From: Janthinobacterium sp. J1-1
GTDB lineage: Bacteria > Pseudomonadota > Gammaproteobacteria > Burkholderiales > Burkholderiaceae_D
Length of the DNA stretch: 64,000 nucleotides
Assembly: GCF_030944405.1 (NCBI RefSeq)
Contig: NZ_CP132339.1
Span: 1,302,001 to 1,366,000 of the forward strand
Direction: 5' to 3'
A model generated the notes under the pieces. That model was not told the DNA's origin and searched no databases. It saw nothing but the letters and a program-made list of their open reading frames with translations. Both the position numbers and the translations under genes were made by a program. Shown here piece after piece: positions 31,757-40,770 of this stretch (positions within the stretch are counted from its first letter, which is position 1; every line of letters begins with the position of its first letter).

Positions 31757-33832
31757 ATGACCACCACACAAGTGCGCGCGACCTGCCCGCTCGATTGCCC
31801 CGATACCTGCGCCTTGCTGGTAACGGTGACCGACGGGGTAGCCACCGCAGTCAAGGGCGATCCCGAGCATCCGACCACGGCCGGCGTGCTGTGCACCAAG
31901 GTATCGCGCTTTACGGAACGCACCTACCATGCGGACCGGCTGTTGCATCCGCTGCGCCGGGTGGGAAAGAAGGGCGAAGGCAAGTTCGAGCGCATCAGCT
32001 GGGACGAGGCGCTGGACATTATCGCCGCGCGCCTGGCACCGATCGCGGCGCGCAATCCGCAGGCGATTTTGCCTTACAGCTATTGCGGCACCATGGGCCT
32101 GGTGCAGGGCGAATCGATGTCGTCGCGCTTTTTCAACCAGCTGGGCGCCTCCCTGCTGGACCGCACCATCTGCGCCTCGGCCGGCGCCACCGGCTACCGA
32201 TATACGGTGGGCGCCAGCATCGGCACCGACATGGAACAGTTTCAGCATGCAAAGCTGATCATTATCTGGGGCGGCAATCCGATTGCGTCGAACCTGCATT
32301 TCTGGATGCGAGCCCAGGAAGCCAAGCGCAACGGCGCGACGCTGATCGCGATCGACCCCTATCGTTCGCTGACGGCCGAGAAATGCCAGCAGCATATTGC
32401 CCTGCTGCCCGGCACCGATGCGGCGCTGGCCCTGGGGCTGATGCATGTGCTGATCGCGGAAGACCTGGTCGACCACGACTATATCGACAACCATACCCTG
32501 GGCTACGAGCAACTGAAACAGCGCGCGCTGGAATGGACGCCCGAGCGCACGGCCGAGGTATGCGGCATCAGCGTGAGCGAAGTGGCGGACTTGGCGTGCC
32601 TGTATGGCCAGGCCTGCCGCAGCGGTGACGGTGTGGCGATCCGCGCCAACTACGGCGTGCAGCGGGTGCGTGGTGGCGGCATGGCGGTGCGCAATATCGC
32701 CTGCCTGCCGGCGCTGACGGGCGCCTGGCGCCATGCGGCCGGCGGCATGCAGCTGTCGAGCTCGGGTTCCTTCCCGGTCAACCGCAAGGCGCTGCAGCGG
32801 CCCGATCTGATGAAGGGCACGCCGCGCACCATCAACATGAGCACCATCGGCGACGATCTGCTGAAAGCAAGCTCGCCCGAGTTCGGCCCGCAGGTGGAAG
32901 CCGTGATCGTCTACAACTCGAATCCGCTGGCGGTGGCGCCCGAGTCGTCAAAAGTGGCGCAGGGTTTTGCGCGCGAGGATTTGTTCACGGTGGTGCTGGA
33001 ACACTTCCAGACCGATACCGTCGACTATGCCGATATCGTGTTGCCGGCCACCACCCAGCTCGAACACGTCGATGCCCATTCGACCTATGGCCACCTGTAC
33101 ATGATGGCCAACAATGCCGCCGTGGCGCCGCTGGGCGAAGCCAAGGCCAATACGGAAATCTTCCGCCTGCTGGCGCAGCGCATGGGCTTTGACGATCCCT
33201 GCTTCCGGGACAGCGACGACGCGCTGGCGGCACAGGCGTTTGACGCCACCGACGCGCGTGCCGTGCATTTCGACTGGGAATCGCTGAAGCGGACCGGCTG
33301 GCAAAAGCTGGCGATGCCCGAGGCGCCGTTTGCCCACGGCGGTTTCCCCACGCCGTCAGGCAAATGCGAGTTTTACTCGCAGGCCATGCTGGACGCCGGT
33401 CTCGACCCGCTGCCCGCGTATATTGCGCCGTATGAGTCGCCGGCCAGCAATCCGACCCTGGCGGCGCGTTTTCCGCTGGCGATGATCTCGCCGCCGGCGC
33501 GCAATTTCCTCAATTCCACGTTTGTGAACGTGAAAAGCCTGCGCGCGGCCGAAGGCGAGCCGCACCTGGACATGCATCCCGAGGACTGTGCCGCGCGCGG
33601 TATCGCCGCCGGCGACATGGTGCGCATCTTCAATGACCGCGGCAGTTTCGTGGCCAAGGCGCGCGTGACGGACAAGGCGCGGCGCGGCCTGGTGGTGGGG
33701 TTGTCGGTGTGGTGGAAAAAGCTGGCCAGCGACGGCAAGAATGCCAATGAAGTGACCAGCCAGCGCCTGACCGACATGGGCCGCGCGCCGACCTTCTACG
33801 ATACGCTGGTCGAAGTGGAAAAGGCCGCCTGA
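31757..33832 (+). CDS. Molybdopterin (bis-MGD) oxidoreductase with one [4Fe-4S] cluster
   Basis: This 691-residue enzyme belongs to the DMSO reductase superfamily. The N terminus holds the cluster motif C10-x3-C14-x3-C18-x27-C46. The middle has molybdopterin-binding texts (IIIWGGNPIASNLHF, LIAIDPYRS, LLPGTDAALALG). The C-terminal domain has a beta-barrel (ISPPARNFLNSTF, MHPEDCAARGIAAGDMVRIFN). There is no Tat leader, so it is probably cytoplasmic. It resembles soluble members often annotated as molybdopterin oxidoreductase with unknown substrate. No separate electron-transfer subunit lies nearby. The next gene starts one base after its stop. Confidence 0.9.
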   Translation: MTTTQVRATCPLDCPDTCALLVTVTDGVATAVKGDPEHPTTAGVLCTKVSRFTERTYHADRLLHPLRRVGKKGEGKFERISWDEALDIIAARLAPIAARNPQAILPYSYCGTMGLVQGESMSSRFFNQLGASLLDRTICASAGATGYRYTVGASIGTDMEQFQHAKLIIIWGGNPIASNLHFWMRAQEAKRNGATLIAIDPYRSLTAEKCQQHIALLPGTDAALALGLMHVLIAEDLVDHDYIDNHTLGYEQLKQRALEWTPERTAEVCGISVSEVADLACLYGQACRSGDGVAIRANYGVQRVRGGGMAVRNIACLPALTGAWRHAAGGMQLSSSGSFPVNRKALQRPDLMKGTPRTINMSTIGDDLLKASSPEFGPQVEAVIVYNSNPLAVAPESSKVAQGFAREDLFTVVLEHFQTDTVDYADIVLPATTQLEHVDAHSTYGHLYMMANNAAVAPLGEAKANTEIFRLLAQRMGFDDPCFRDSDDALAAQAFDATDARAVHFDWESLKRTGWQKLAMPEAPFAHGGFPTPSGKCEFYSQAMLDAGLDPLPAYIAPYESPASNPTLAARFPLAMISPPARNFLNSTFVNVKSLRAAEGEPHLDMHPEDCAARGIAAGDMVRIFNDRGSFVAKARVTDKARRGLVVGLSVWWKKLASDGKNANEVTSQRLTDMGRAPTFYDTLVEVEKAA

Positions 33833-33833
33833 C

Positions 33834-34886
33834 ATGGCGCGCCTGCCCGCCACCGCAGTGCTGGGCATGTGCTTGCTGCTGGGCGGCTGCACGCAGCTGC
33901 GCTATTACACGCAAGCGGCGCAGGGGCAATATTCGCTGTGGTCGTCCGCGCGCCCGATCGATGCTTGGCTGAACGACCCGATCACCGAGCCGCGCCTGAA
34001 AGCGCGCCTGCAGAAGGCGCGGCAGATACGCCAGTTTGCCGTGACCGAACTGGGCCTGCCCGACAACGGCAGCTATAAAACCTATGCTGCCGTGCAACGC
34101 CCCTTCGTGCTGTGGAATGTGGTCGCCACGCCGGAACTGTCCCTGCAGCCGCTGCAATGGTGCTTCCCGATCGCCGGCTGCGTCACCTACCGCGGCTATT
34201 ACGACAAGGACGAGGCGCAAGCCTATGCGGAGACTTTGCGTGCCCAGCATTACGATGTGCAGGTGGGGGGCGTGCCCGCCTATTCCACCCTGGGCTGGTT
34301 CGACGACCCGCTGCTGTCGACTTTTATCAACTACAACGACGCCGAACTGGCGCGCATGATCTTTCATGAGCTGGCGCACCAGGTGGTGTATGTGCCCGGT
34401 GACTCGGCCTTCAACGAATCGTTTGCCGTTGCCGTGGAAGAGGCCGGCGTGCAGCGCTGGCTGGCGCACGACGGCAATCAGGCGATGCAGGTGGCTTATC
34501 TGCAATATACAAACCGGCGCCACGATTTTTTGACCCTGCTGCGCAAGTACCGCGCGCAACTCGATCTGCTGTACCGGAGTGGCGCCAGCGATGCGGACAA
34601 GCGCGTGCGCAAGGCGCTGGTGTTTGCCGCTTTACAAGATGAGTACCAGGTATTGAAGCAGCACTGGGGTGGTTATGCCGGTTATGACCGCTGGTTCGAG
34701 CAGCCTTTGAGCAATGCCCACCTCGCTTCGGTCGCGACCTACGATCAATTTTTGCCGGCCTTCAAAAAATTGCTGGAAGAAAAAAAGAACTTTCGTGCTT
34801 TTTATGCTGCAGTGCACACAATGTCTCTGCTGGACCAGTCCGAGCGTCGCCAGCGTCTGCAGCACAGCCTGCCCCTTGAGCCTTAA
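33834..34886 (+). CDS. Predicted lipoprotein aminopeptidase (COG4324 family)
   Basis: This 350-residue protein has a lipoprotein signal with lipobox LLGGC (Cys about residue 20). The zinc protease motif HELAHQVVY lies near residue 182, followed by NESFAVAVEEAGVQRW with the third ligand. It belongs to the family annotated as predicted aminopeptidase. Its position should be the outer or inner membrane, facing the periplasm. It is coupled to the molybdopterin oxidoreductase gene by a one-base gap, an odd pair with no obvious shared function. Confidence 0.88.
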   Translation: MARLPATAVLGMCLLLGGCTQLRYYTQAAQGQYSLWSSARPIDAWLNDPITEPRLKARLQKARQIRQFAVTELGLPDNGSYKTYAAVQRPFVLWNVVATPELSLQPLQWCFPIAGCVTYRGYYDKDEAQAYAETLRAQHYDVQVGGVPAYSTLGWFDDPLLSTFINYNDAELARMIFHELAHQVVYVPGDSAFNESFAVAVEEAGVQRWLAHDGNQAMQVAYLQYTNRRHDFLTLLRKYRAQLDLLYRSGASDADKRVRKALVFAALQDEYQVLKQHWGGYAGYDRWFEQPLSNAHLASVATYDQFLPAFKKLLEEKKNFRAFYAAVHTMSLLDQSERRQRLQHSLPLEP

Positions 34887-34936
34887 AGATTGTCAGGTTT
34901 GCCAAGCTGCCAGTTCCTGCAACGCTGTATTTTCTA

Positions 34937-34951
34937 TGCTGCATTGCAGCA
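34937..34951. promoter_or_regulatory. Perfect TGC-rich palindrome upstream of fadD, PhaR-like site
   Basis: TGCTGCATTGCAGCA is a perfect 7-1-7 palindrome in the gap before the first fadD. Its core CTGC-N3-GCAG is like sites of PhaR, the polyhydroxyalkanoate regulator, in other proteobacteria. The rest of 34887-35155 shows no gene. Confidence 0.5.
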
Positions 34952-35155
34952 CAAAATACCCCTGGAGTTCCTGTTCTAATCCTGCTGAAAGCGCTTGCAT
35001 GGAAGCCGTGCGCCCGATAGCATCGCGTTAGTAGCATGGAGCAATTGCTCTTCAGAATGCTCATCATGACTGCAGGACAACGTATCCGCAGCAGTAATCA
35101 GCGCCGGTCCAAGCACCCCGGCTCCCCCGTGATTATTCGAGACAAGAGGCACAGC

Positions 35156-36838
35156 ATGGAAAAAATTTGGCTGAAGTCGTATCCGCCCGGCGTACCCGCC
35201 GACATCGATCCCGATCAATATCGTTCGCTGGTGCACTTGCTCGAAGAAGCGTTTACAAAATATGCGGATCGCAATGCCTATGTCTGCATGGACAAATTTT
35301 TGACCTATGCCGAACTCGATACCTATTCGCGCCAGCTGGGCGCCTTTCTGCAAAGCCGGGGCCTGAAAAAGGGTGCCAGGGTGGCGCTGATGATGCCCAA
35401 TGTGCTGCAGTATCCGGTGGCGATCGCGGCCGTGCTGCGTGCCGGCTACACGGTGGTCAATGTCAATCCGCTGTACACGCCGCGCGAGCTGGAACACCAG
35501 CTCAACGACTCGGGCAGCGAAGCGATCATCGTGCTGGAAAACTTTGCCCATACGCTGGAGCAAGTGCTGGGCAAGACGGCCGTGAAACATGTCATCGTCG
35601 CCAGCATGGGCGAGATGCTCGGTGGCCTGAAGGGCGCCATCGTCAATTTCGTGGTGCGCAATGTCAAGAAGATGGTGCCCGCGTTTTCGCTGCCGAACGC
35701 CATGCGCTTCAAGAGCGCGCTGTCGCTCGGCAGCCGCATGAAACTCACGCCGGTCGAACTGCATATCAACGAGCCAGCTTTCCTGCAATATACGGGCGGC
35801 ACCACCGGCGTGTCGAAAGGCGCCACGCTCAGCCACCGCAATGTGATCGCCAATGTGCTGCAGTCGGAAGCGTGGTCGTCGGCCGCGCTGGACCCGGACA
35901 ACAAGGAGCAGATGACCATCGTGTGCGCCTTGCCGCTGTACCATATCTTTGCGCTGACGGCCTGCGCGCTGTGGGGCACGCGCGTCGGCGGCCTGAATAT
36001 CCTGGTGCCGAACCCGCGCGATATCCCCGGCCTGATCAAGGAGCTGGGCAAGTACAAGTTCAACCTGCTGCCAGCGGTCAACACTTTATACAATGCGCTG
36101 GTGAATCACCCCGACTTTGCGCGCCTCGATTTCTCGGGCCTGAAGATCGCCAATGGCGGCGGCATGGCGGTGCAGAAATCGGTCAACGACAAGTGGCAGC
36201 AGGTGACGGGCGTGTCGATCATCGAAGGCTATGGCCTGTCGGAAACGTCCCCGGTCGCCACCTGCAACCGCGCCGACAGCACGGTGTTTTCCGGTACCAT
36301 CGGCCTGCCGATTCCGTCGACCGAAATCGCCATCCTCGACGACGATGGCAATGAAGTGGCGCTGGGCCAGACCGGCGAAATCGCCATCCGCGGCCCGCAG
36401 GTGATGAGTGGCTATTGGAACCGTCCCGATGAAACGGCCAAGGTCATGACGGCGGACGGCTACTTCAAGTCGGGCGACGTGGGCATCATGGACGAACGCG
36501 GCTATGTGAAGATCGTCGACCGCAAGAAGGACATGATCCTGGTGTCCGGCTTCAATGTGTACCCGAACGAACTCGAAGGCGTGATCGCGGCCCACCCGGG
36601 CGTGCTCGAATGCGCGTGCGTGGGCGTGCCCGACGAACATTCGGGCGAAGCCGTGAAAGTGTTTGTGGTGCGCAAGGACCCGAACCTGACGGTGGAGACC
36701 CTGATGGCATATTGCAAGGAACAATTCACGGGCTACAAGCGGCCGAAATTCATCGAATTCAGGGATGAACTGCCTAAGACCAACGTCGGCAAGATTTTGC
36801 GCCGCGCCCTGCGCGACGAACAAAAAGTATCGGCTTAA
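35156..36838 (+). CDS. fadD: Long-chain fatty acid-CoA ligase (FadD), copy 1
   Basis: This 560-residue acyl-CoA synthetase activates fatty acids with ATP and CoA for beta-oxidation. The AMP-binding motif is YTGGTTGVSKGATLSH. Further motifs are EGYGLSETSPVA, SGDVGIMDERGYVKIVDRKKD-like text around residue 440, and GFNVYPNELE; the C-terminal Lys lies in PKTNVGKILRR. The start MEKIWLKSYPPG at 35156 matches the second copy and has AGAGG upstream; the ATG at 35036 is discarded. It is the first of two tandem paralogues. Confidence 0.95.
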   Translation: MEKIWLKSYPPGVPADIDPDQYRSLVHLLEEAFTKYADRNAYVCMDKFLTYAELDTYSRQLGAFLQSRGLKKGARVALMMPNVLQYPVAIAAVLRAGYTVVNVNPLYTPRELEHQLNDSGSEAIIVLENFAHTLEQVLGKTAVKHVIVASMGEMLGGLKGAIVNFVVRNVKKMVPAFSLPNAMRFKSALSLGSRMKLTPVELHINEPAFLQYTGGTTGVSKGATLSHRNVIANVLQSEAWSSAALDPDNKEQMTIVCALPLYHIFALTACALWGTRVGGLNILVPNPRDIPGLIKELGKYKFNLLPAVNTLYNALVNHPDFARLDFSGLKIANGGGMAVQKSVNDKWQQVTGVSIIEGYGLSETSPVATCNRADSTVFSGTIGLPIPSTEIAILDDDGNEVALGQTGEIAIRGPQVMSGYWNRPDETAKVMTADGYFKSGDVGIMDERGYVKIVDRKKDMILVSGFNVYPNELEGVIAAHPGVLECACVGVPDEHSGEAVKVFVVRKDPNLTVETLMAYCKEQFTGYKRPKFIEFRDELPKTNVGKILRRALRDEQKVSA

Positions 36839-36892
36839 AACACCGGGAGGCGCCAGGGCGGCGCGTCCCTTTACAGATAAAGATGAGGCAAG

Positions 36893-38575
36893 ATGGACAA
36901 GATTTGGTTGAAGTCGTACCCGGACAGCGTTCCGCACGAGATCGATTGCACGCAATACCGTTCCGTGACGCATTTGCTGGAAGAGTCGTTCCAGAAATAT
37001 GCGGATCGCAATGCTTTCGTGTGCATGGATAAATTCCTCACCTACCGCGAACTGGACAAATTGTCGCTGCAGATGGGCGCCTGGCTGCAAAGCAAGGGGC
37101 TGTCGCCTGGCGCGCGCGTGGCCATCATGCTGCCGAACGTGCTGCAGTATCCGGTGGCGATGGCGGCGATCCTGCGCGCAGGCTATACGGTGGTGAACGT
37201 CAACCCGCTGTACACGCCGCGCGAATTGCAGCACCAACTGGTCGACTCGGGCAGCGAAGCGATCATCGTGCTGGAAAATTTCGCCACCACGGTCGAACAG
37301 GTGCTGGCGCATACGCAGGTGAAACACGTGATCGTCGCCACCATGGGCGACTTGCTCGGTGGCCTGAAAGGCACCGTCGTCAATTTCGTGGTGCGTAAAA
37401 TCAAGAAAATGGTGCCGGCCTTCCATCTGCCGGGCGCCATCGGCTTCAACAAGATGCTGGCCGAAGGCGCGCGCCTGAAGCTCAAACCCGTGCAGCAGGG
37501 CCATGACGATATCGTTTTCCTGCAATACACGGGCGGCACGACGGGCGTGTCGAAAGGCGCGATGCTGCTGCACCGTAACGTGATCGCCAATGTGCTGCAA
37601 AACGAGGCCTGGATTGCGCCGGTGATGACGAAAGAGATGCGCGCCACCTCGATGGGGTTCGTGTGCGCCTTGCCGCTGTATCACATCTATTCGCTGACGG
37701 TCAGCGCGCTGATGGGCATGCGCCTGGGCGGGCTGAACGTGCTGGTGCCGAACCCGCGCGACATTCCCGGTTTTGTGAAGGAACTGGCCAAGTACAAGAT
37801 CGTCGTCTTCCCGGCCGTTAATACCTTGTATAACGCCTTGCTCAACAATGAAGAATTCGCCAAGCTCGATTTCTCCAGCTACAAAGTGTGCAACGGCGGC
37901 GGCATGGCCCTGCAGCGCAATGTGGCCGAACGCTGGCTGAAAGTGACCGGTTGCCCGCTGATCGAAGGCTATGGCATGTCGGAAACCTCGCCGGTGGTCA
38001 CCGGCAACCGCGTCGACATCACCGAATTCACGGGCACCATCGGCATGCCGATTCCGTCGACCGATGTCACCATCATCGACGACGATGGCGTGGAAGTGCC
38101 GCTGGGCCAGCCTGGCGAGATCGCCGTGAAAGGCCCGCAAGTGATGGCCGGCTACTGGCAGCGCCCCGATGAAACGGCGAAATCGATGACGGCCGACGGC
38201 TACTTCAAGACCGGCGACGTCGGCATCATGGATGAGCGCGGCTATGTGCGCATCGTCGACCGCAAGAAGGACATGATCATCGTCTCGGGCTTCAATGTGT
38301 ATCCGAACGAAGTGGAAGACGTGGTCGCGTCCTGCCCCGGTGTACTGGAGTGTGCCTGCATCGGCGTGCCGGATGGTAACTCGGGCGAGGCCGTGAAAGT
38401 GTTTGTGGTGCGCAAGGATCCGAACCTGACGGTGGAGCAGATCCGCGAACACTGCAAGCATGAACTGACGGCGTATAAAAAGCCGAAATACATCGAGTTC
38501 CGCGACGAATTGCCGAAGACGAATGTCGGCAAGATCCTGCGCCGTCAGTTGCGCGACGAAAAAAAGGTGGCTTAA
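36893..38575 (+). CDS. fadD: Long-chain fatty acid-CoA ligase (FadD), copy 2
   Basis: This 560-residue paralogue of the preceding gene has the same length and shares most of its text, including the N-terminal IWLKSYP, YTGGTTGVSKGAMLLH, EGYGMSETSPVV, GFNVYPNEVEDV and PKTNVGKILRRQL. The two differ mainly in the 170-230 region and scattered positions, so the duplication is not recent. The spacer of 54 bases has no terminator, so both may be on one transcript. Different chain-length preference is likely but not readable. The stop overlaps that of the convergent acyltransferase gene. Confidence 0.95.
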   Translation: MDKIWLKSYPDSVPHEIDCTQYRSVTHLLEESFQKYADRNAFVCMDKFLTYRELDKLSLQMGAWLQSKGLSPGARVAIMLPNVLQYPVAMAAILRAGYTVVNVNPLYTPRELQHQLVDSGSEAIIVLENFATTVEQVLAHTQVKHVIVATMGDLLGGLKGTVVNFVVRKIKKMVPAFHLPGAIGFNKMLAEGARLKLKPVQQGHDDIVFLQYTGGTTGVSKGAMLLHRNVIANVLQNEAWIAPVMTKEMRATSMGFVCALPLYHIYSLTVSALMGMRLGGLNVLVPNPRDIPGFVKELAKYKIVVFPAVNTLYNALLNNEEFAKLDFSSYKVCNGGGMALQRNVAERWLKVTGCPLIEGYGMSETSPVVTGNRVDITEFTGTIGMPIPSTDVTIIDDDGVEVPLGQPGEIAVKGPQVMAGYWQRPDETAKSMTADGYFKTGDVGIMDERGYVRIVDRKKDMIIVSGFNVYPNEVEDVVASCPGVLECACIGVPDGNSGEAVKVFVVRKDPNLTVEQIREHCKHELTAYKKPKYIEFRDELPKTNVGKILRRQLRDEKKVA

Positions 38576-39741
38576 GCAGCCGCCGACATGGCCGTGCCCG
38601 CCGCCAGATTTGGCCTGGCGGGCAGGCCAAAGCAGGGACGCAGCCAGTGCACCTTGCTGATGACCAGCGAGGTGAGTCCCCAGCAGATCGCCACCGTGCC
38701 CGCCAGGATCAAGAGGGGTTCGATCACCGGAGCCAGCCTCAAGGGCACCAGCCAGTAGGCCAGCAGCAAGATCGCGCTCTGGTGCAGGATATACCAGGGG
38801 TAGACGGCCTGGCGTGCCCATGGCAGCCAGGTAAATGGGCGGTTCAGCAGGGTGTGCGACCAGCCCAGGATGGCGCAAATCGCCAGCCACATGTACAGAT
38901 TGCGCATCGGCCAGGAACCAAGCGATGCCCAGGTCAGCAGGTCTTCCGAATACACCAGGTCAAAGCCGAGATACACGGCAAACGCGCACGGTGCCATCAG
39001 CAGCGCGTGCCAGCGCAGCCGCGCCAGTTCCTGCCACACTCCCTTGTCATTGCCCAGCCACCAGCCATAGACGAACATGGTGAAATAGATGGCGTGCGCG
39101 TACCAGTCTTTTACCAATGCATGGGTTTCCGGATAGCGCAGCTTCAGGAAGACGGTGGCCGCCAGCGCCGGCAGGGCGGGCAAGACCAGCAGGCGCCAGC
39201 CGCGCAAGCCCGTGAACAGCGGCCTCATCTTGATGAGCAGCGGTTGCAGCGCCACCAGCACGATGGTGTACAGCAGCAGATACACCAGGTACCACAGATG
39301 ATTCCAGGTAAAACTGGTTTTCCAGCCCGTAAAGGCGCCGGCCGGCCAGGCGTGGTGGCCAAAATAATCGAGCAGGAACTGCCCGTAGCCTGGCGCCACC
39401 AGGCCATTGCTGACGCCTTCGCAGTAGGGCTGCACGGGCACCACCACCAGCACGCCAAACAGCAGCGGCGGCAGCAGGCGCCGGACCCGGCGCCACAAAA
39501 AGGCGCCGCGCGACGACTGCGTCATCATGGCGCACGACACGCCGGAAATGATAAACACGATTTCCATGCGCCAGCGGTTGATGAAGACCATCGGAAAGTG
39601 CAGGGTCTCCGTCAAGTAGGTGCTTTTCATATGGAACTCGGCACCCGCCAGGTACAGCATGGCCGTGTGGTAGACGATCAGCAGGCTGAAGACAAGAAAA
39701 CGCAAGGCGTCGATATCGTGACGGCGGGATGGCAGTGACAT
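38572..39741 (-). CDS. Acyltransferase 3 / OpgC-like membrane protein
   Basis: This 389-residue inner membrane protein has about ten hydrophobic segments. It opens with the family's RRHDIDALRFLVFSLLIVYH, holding the Arg-Asp and His of the active face, and later has ISGVSCAMM. Members transfer acyl groups to periplasmic or surface glycans; OpgC succinylates glucans. The target is unknown here. The start MSLPSRR (39741) is chosen over the open-frame start at 39804. It lies divergent from the LytTR gene. Confidence 0.87.
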   Translation of the reverse strand: MSLPSRRHDIDALRFLVFSLLIVYHTAMLYLAGAEFHMKSTYLTETLHFPMVFINRWRMEIVFIISGVSCAMMTQSSRGAFLWRRVRRLLPPLLFGVLVVVPVQPYCEGVSNGLVAPGYGQFLLDYFGHHAWPAGAFTGWKTSFTWNHLWYLVYLLLYTIVLVALQPLLIKMRPLFTGLRGWRLLVLPALPALAATVFLKLRYPETHALVKDWYAHAIYFTMFVYGWWLGNDKGVWQELARLRWHALLMAPCAFAVYLGFDLVYSEDLLTWASLGSWPMRNLYMWLAICAILGWSHTLLNRPFTWLPWARQAVYPWYILHQSAILLLAYWLVPLRLAPVIEPLLILAGTVAICWGLTSLVISKVHWLRPCFGLPARPNLAAGTAMSAAA

Positions 39742-39885
39742 GGTTGGTGGCTCATGGTGATGGGATGAGCCAGCATAGGCAGCGTGGCCCGGGCCAACCA
39801 GCAAAAAGTGACGAACCGAAGGCTGCTTGTGACCAGTGGCGAACCCGGGACGGCCGGTGGATCGTACAATCAGGCAACTAATTTT

Positions 39886-40770
39886 ATGTCTGCCACCATG
39901 AGCGTGTCTTCCACCGAGTTATTGCAACGTTATCAGCGCTGGCGCCGGATTGCCGAGCCGGGTTTCTGGATCGTCCTGTCTCTGCTGCAAACCTCGCTCA
40001 ACTGCTGGATCAGCTGGCTCGATCGCGTCCGTACGCATGTCGATACGCCGTTCTGGGAAGTGGCGGTGTGGGAATGGAGCAGCAACCTGGTCTTGCTGGC
40101 GCTGGTCCCCGCGGTGATTTTTGCCAATCAGATGCGCACGCTGCAGCTGGTATTCCAGCGCCAGAACCTGCGCTGGCACCTGGCGGCGTCCATCGTCTAC
40201 AGCCTGGTGCATGTGCTGGCGATGGTGGCCTTGCGCAAGCTGGTGTACTGGAGCCAGGGCGGCGACTACGATTTCGGCGACTGGTGGCAAGAATTCCCGT
40301 ATGAATATATCAAGGATGTGCGCACTTACTTCTCAATCCTGCTGTTTGTCGCGTTTTACCAGTTGCTGCTGCGGCGCTGGCAGGGCGAAGCCACCTTGCT
40401 CGGCGAACCGGACCAAGGACCGGCGGTGGAGCCGGTCGAGCAACCCGAGCGGTTTTTGGTGCGCAAGCTGGGCAAGGATTTTTTGTTGCCGGCGGCGGAG
40501 ATCGAATGGATACAGGCCTGGGGCAATTATGTGAACCTGCATGTGCGCGGCCACGACTATCCGCTGCGCTCGACCATGGCCGCCATCGAACGACGGCTGG
40601 ACGGCAAGCGTTTTGTGCGCGTGCACCGCAGTTACATCGTCAACCTGGCTTTCGTGCACAGCATCGTGCCGCTCGAGTCGGGCGATGCGCGGGCCATGCT
40701 GACGACCGGTGGCGAGGTGGCCGTCAGCCGGCGCTACCGCGAAGCGCTGAAGCAAGTCTCGATGGCCTGA
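39886..40770 (+). CDS. Membrane-anchored LytTR DNA-binding regulator
   Basis: This 294-residue protein has four hydrophobic segments in its first 165 residues (FWIVLSLLQTSLNCW, SNLVLLALVPAVIFA, AASIVYSLVHVLAMVAL, FSILLFVAFYQLLL). A C-terminal LytTR DNA-binding domain follows (about 195-290), with EIEWIQAWGNYVNLHV and FVRVHRSYIVNL. Such one-component membrane regulators lack a receiver domain. The target is not known; autoregulation or control of the divergent acyltransferase is a guess. The start at 39886 is uncertain: ATG at 39898 is equally possible and neither has a strong ribosome site. The stop touches that of phoD. Confidence 0.85.
   Translation: MSATMSVSSTELLQRYQRWRRIAEPGFWIVLSLLQTSLNCWISWLDRVRTHVDTPFWEVAVWEWSSNLVLLALVPAVIFANQMRTLQLVFQRQNLRWHLAASIVYSLVHVLAMVALRKLVYWSQGGDYDFGDWWQEFPYEYIKDVRTYFSILLFVAFYQLLLRRWQGEATLLGEPDQGPAVEPVEQPERFLVRKLGKDFLLPAAEIEWIQAWGNYVNLHVRGHDYPLRSTMAAIERRLDGKRFVRVHRSYIVNLAFVHSIVPLESGDARAMLTTGGEVAVSRRYREALKQVSMA

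Noticed and set aside
36086..38890. 934-codon open frame on the minus strand opposite both fadD genes
   Set aside because: Its internal repeat only mirrors the fadD duplication, and it has no recognisable family text.
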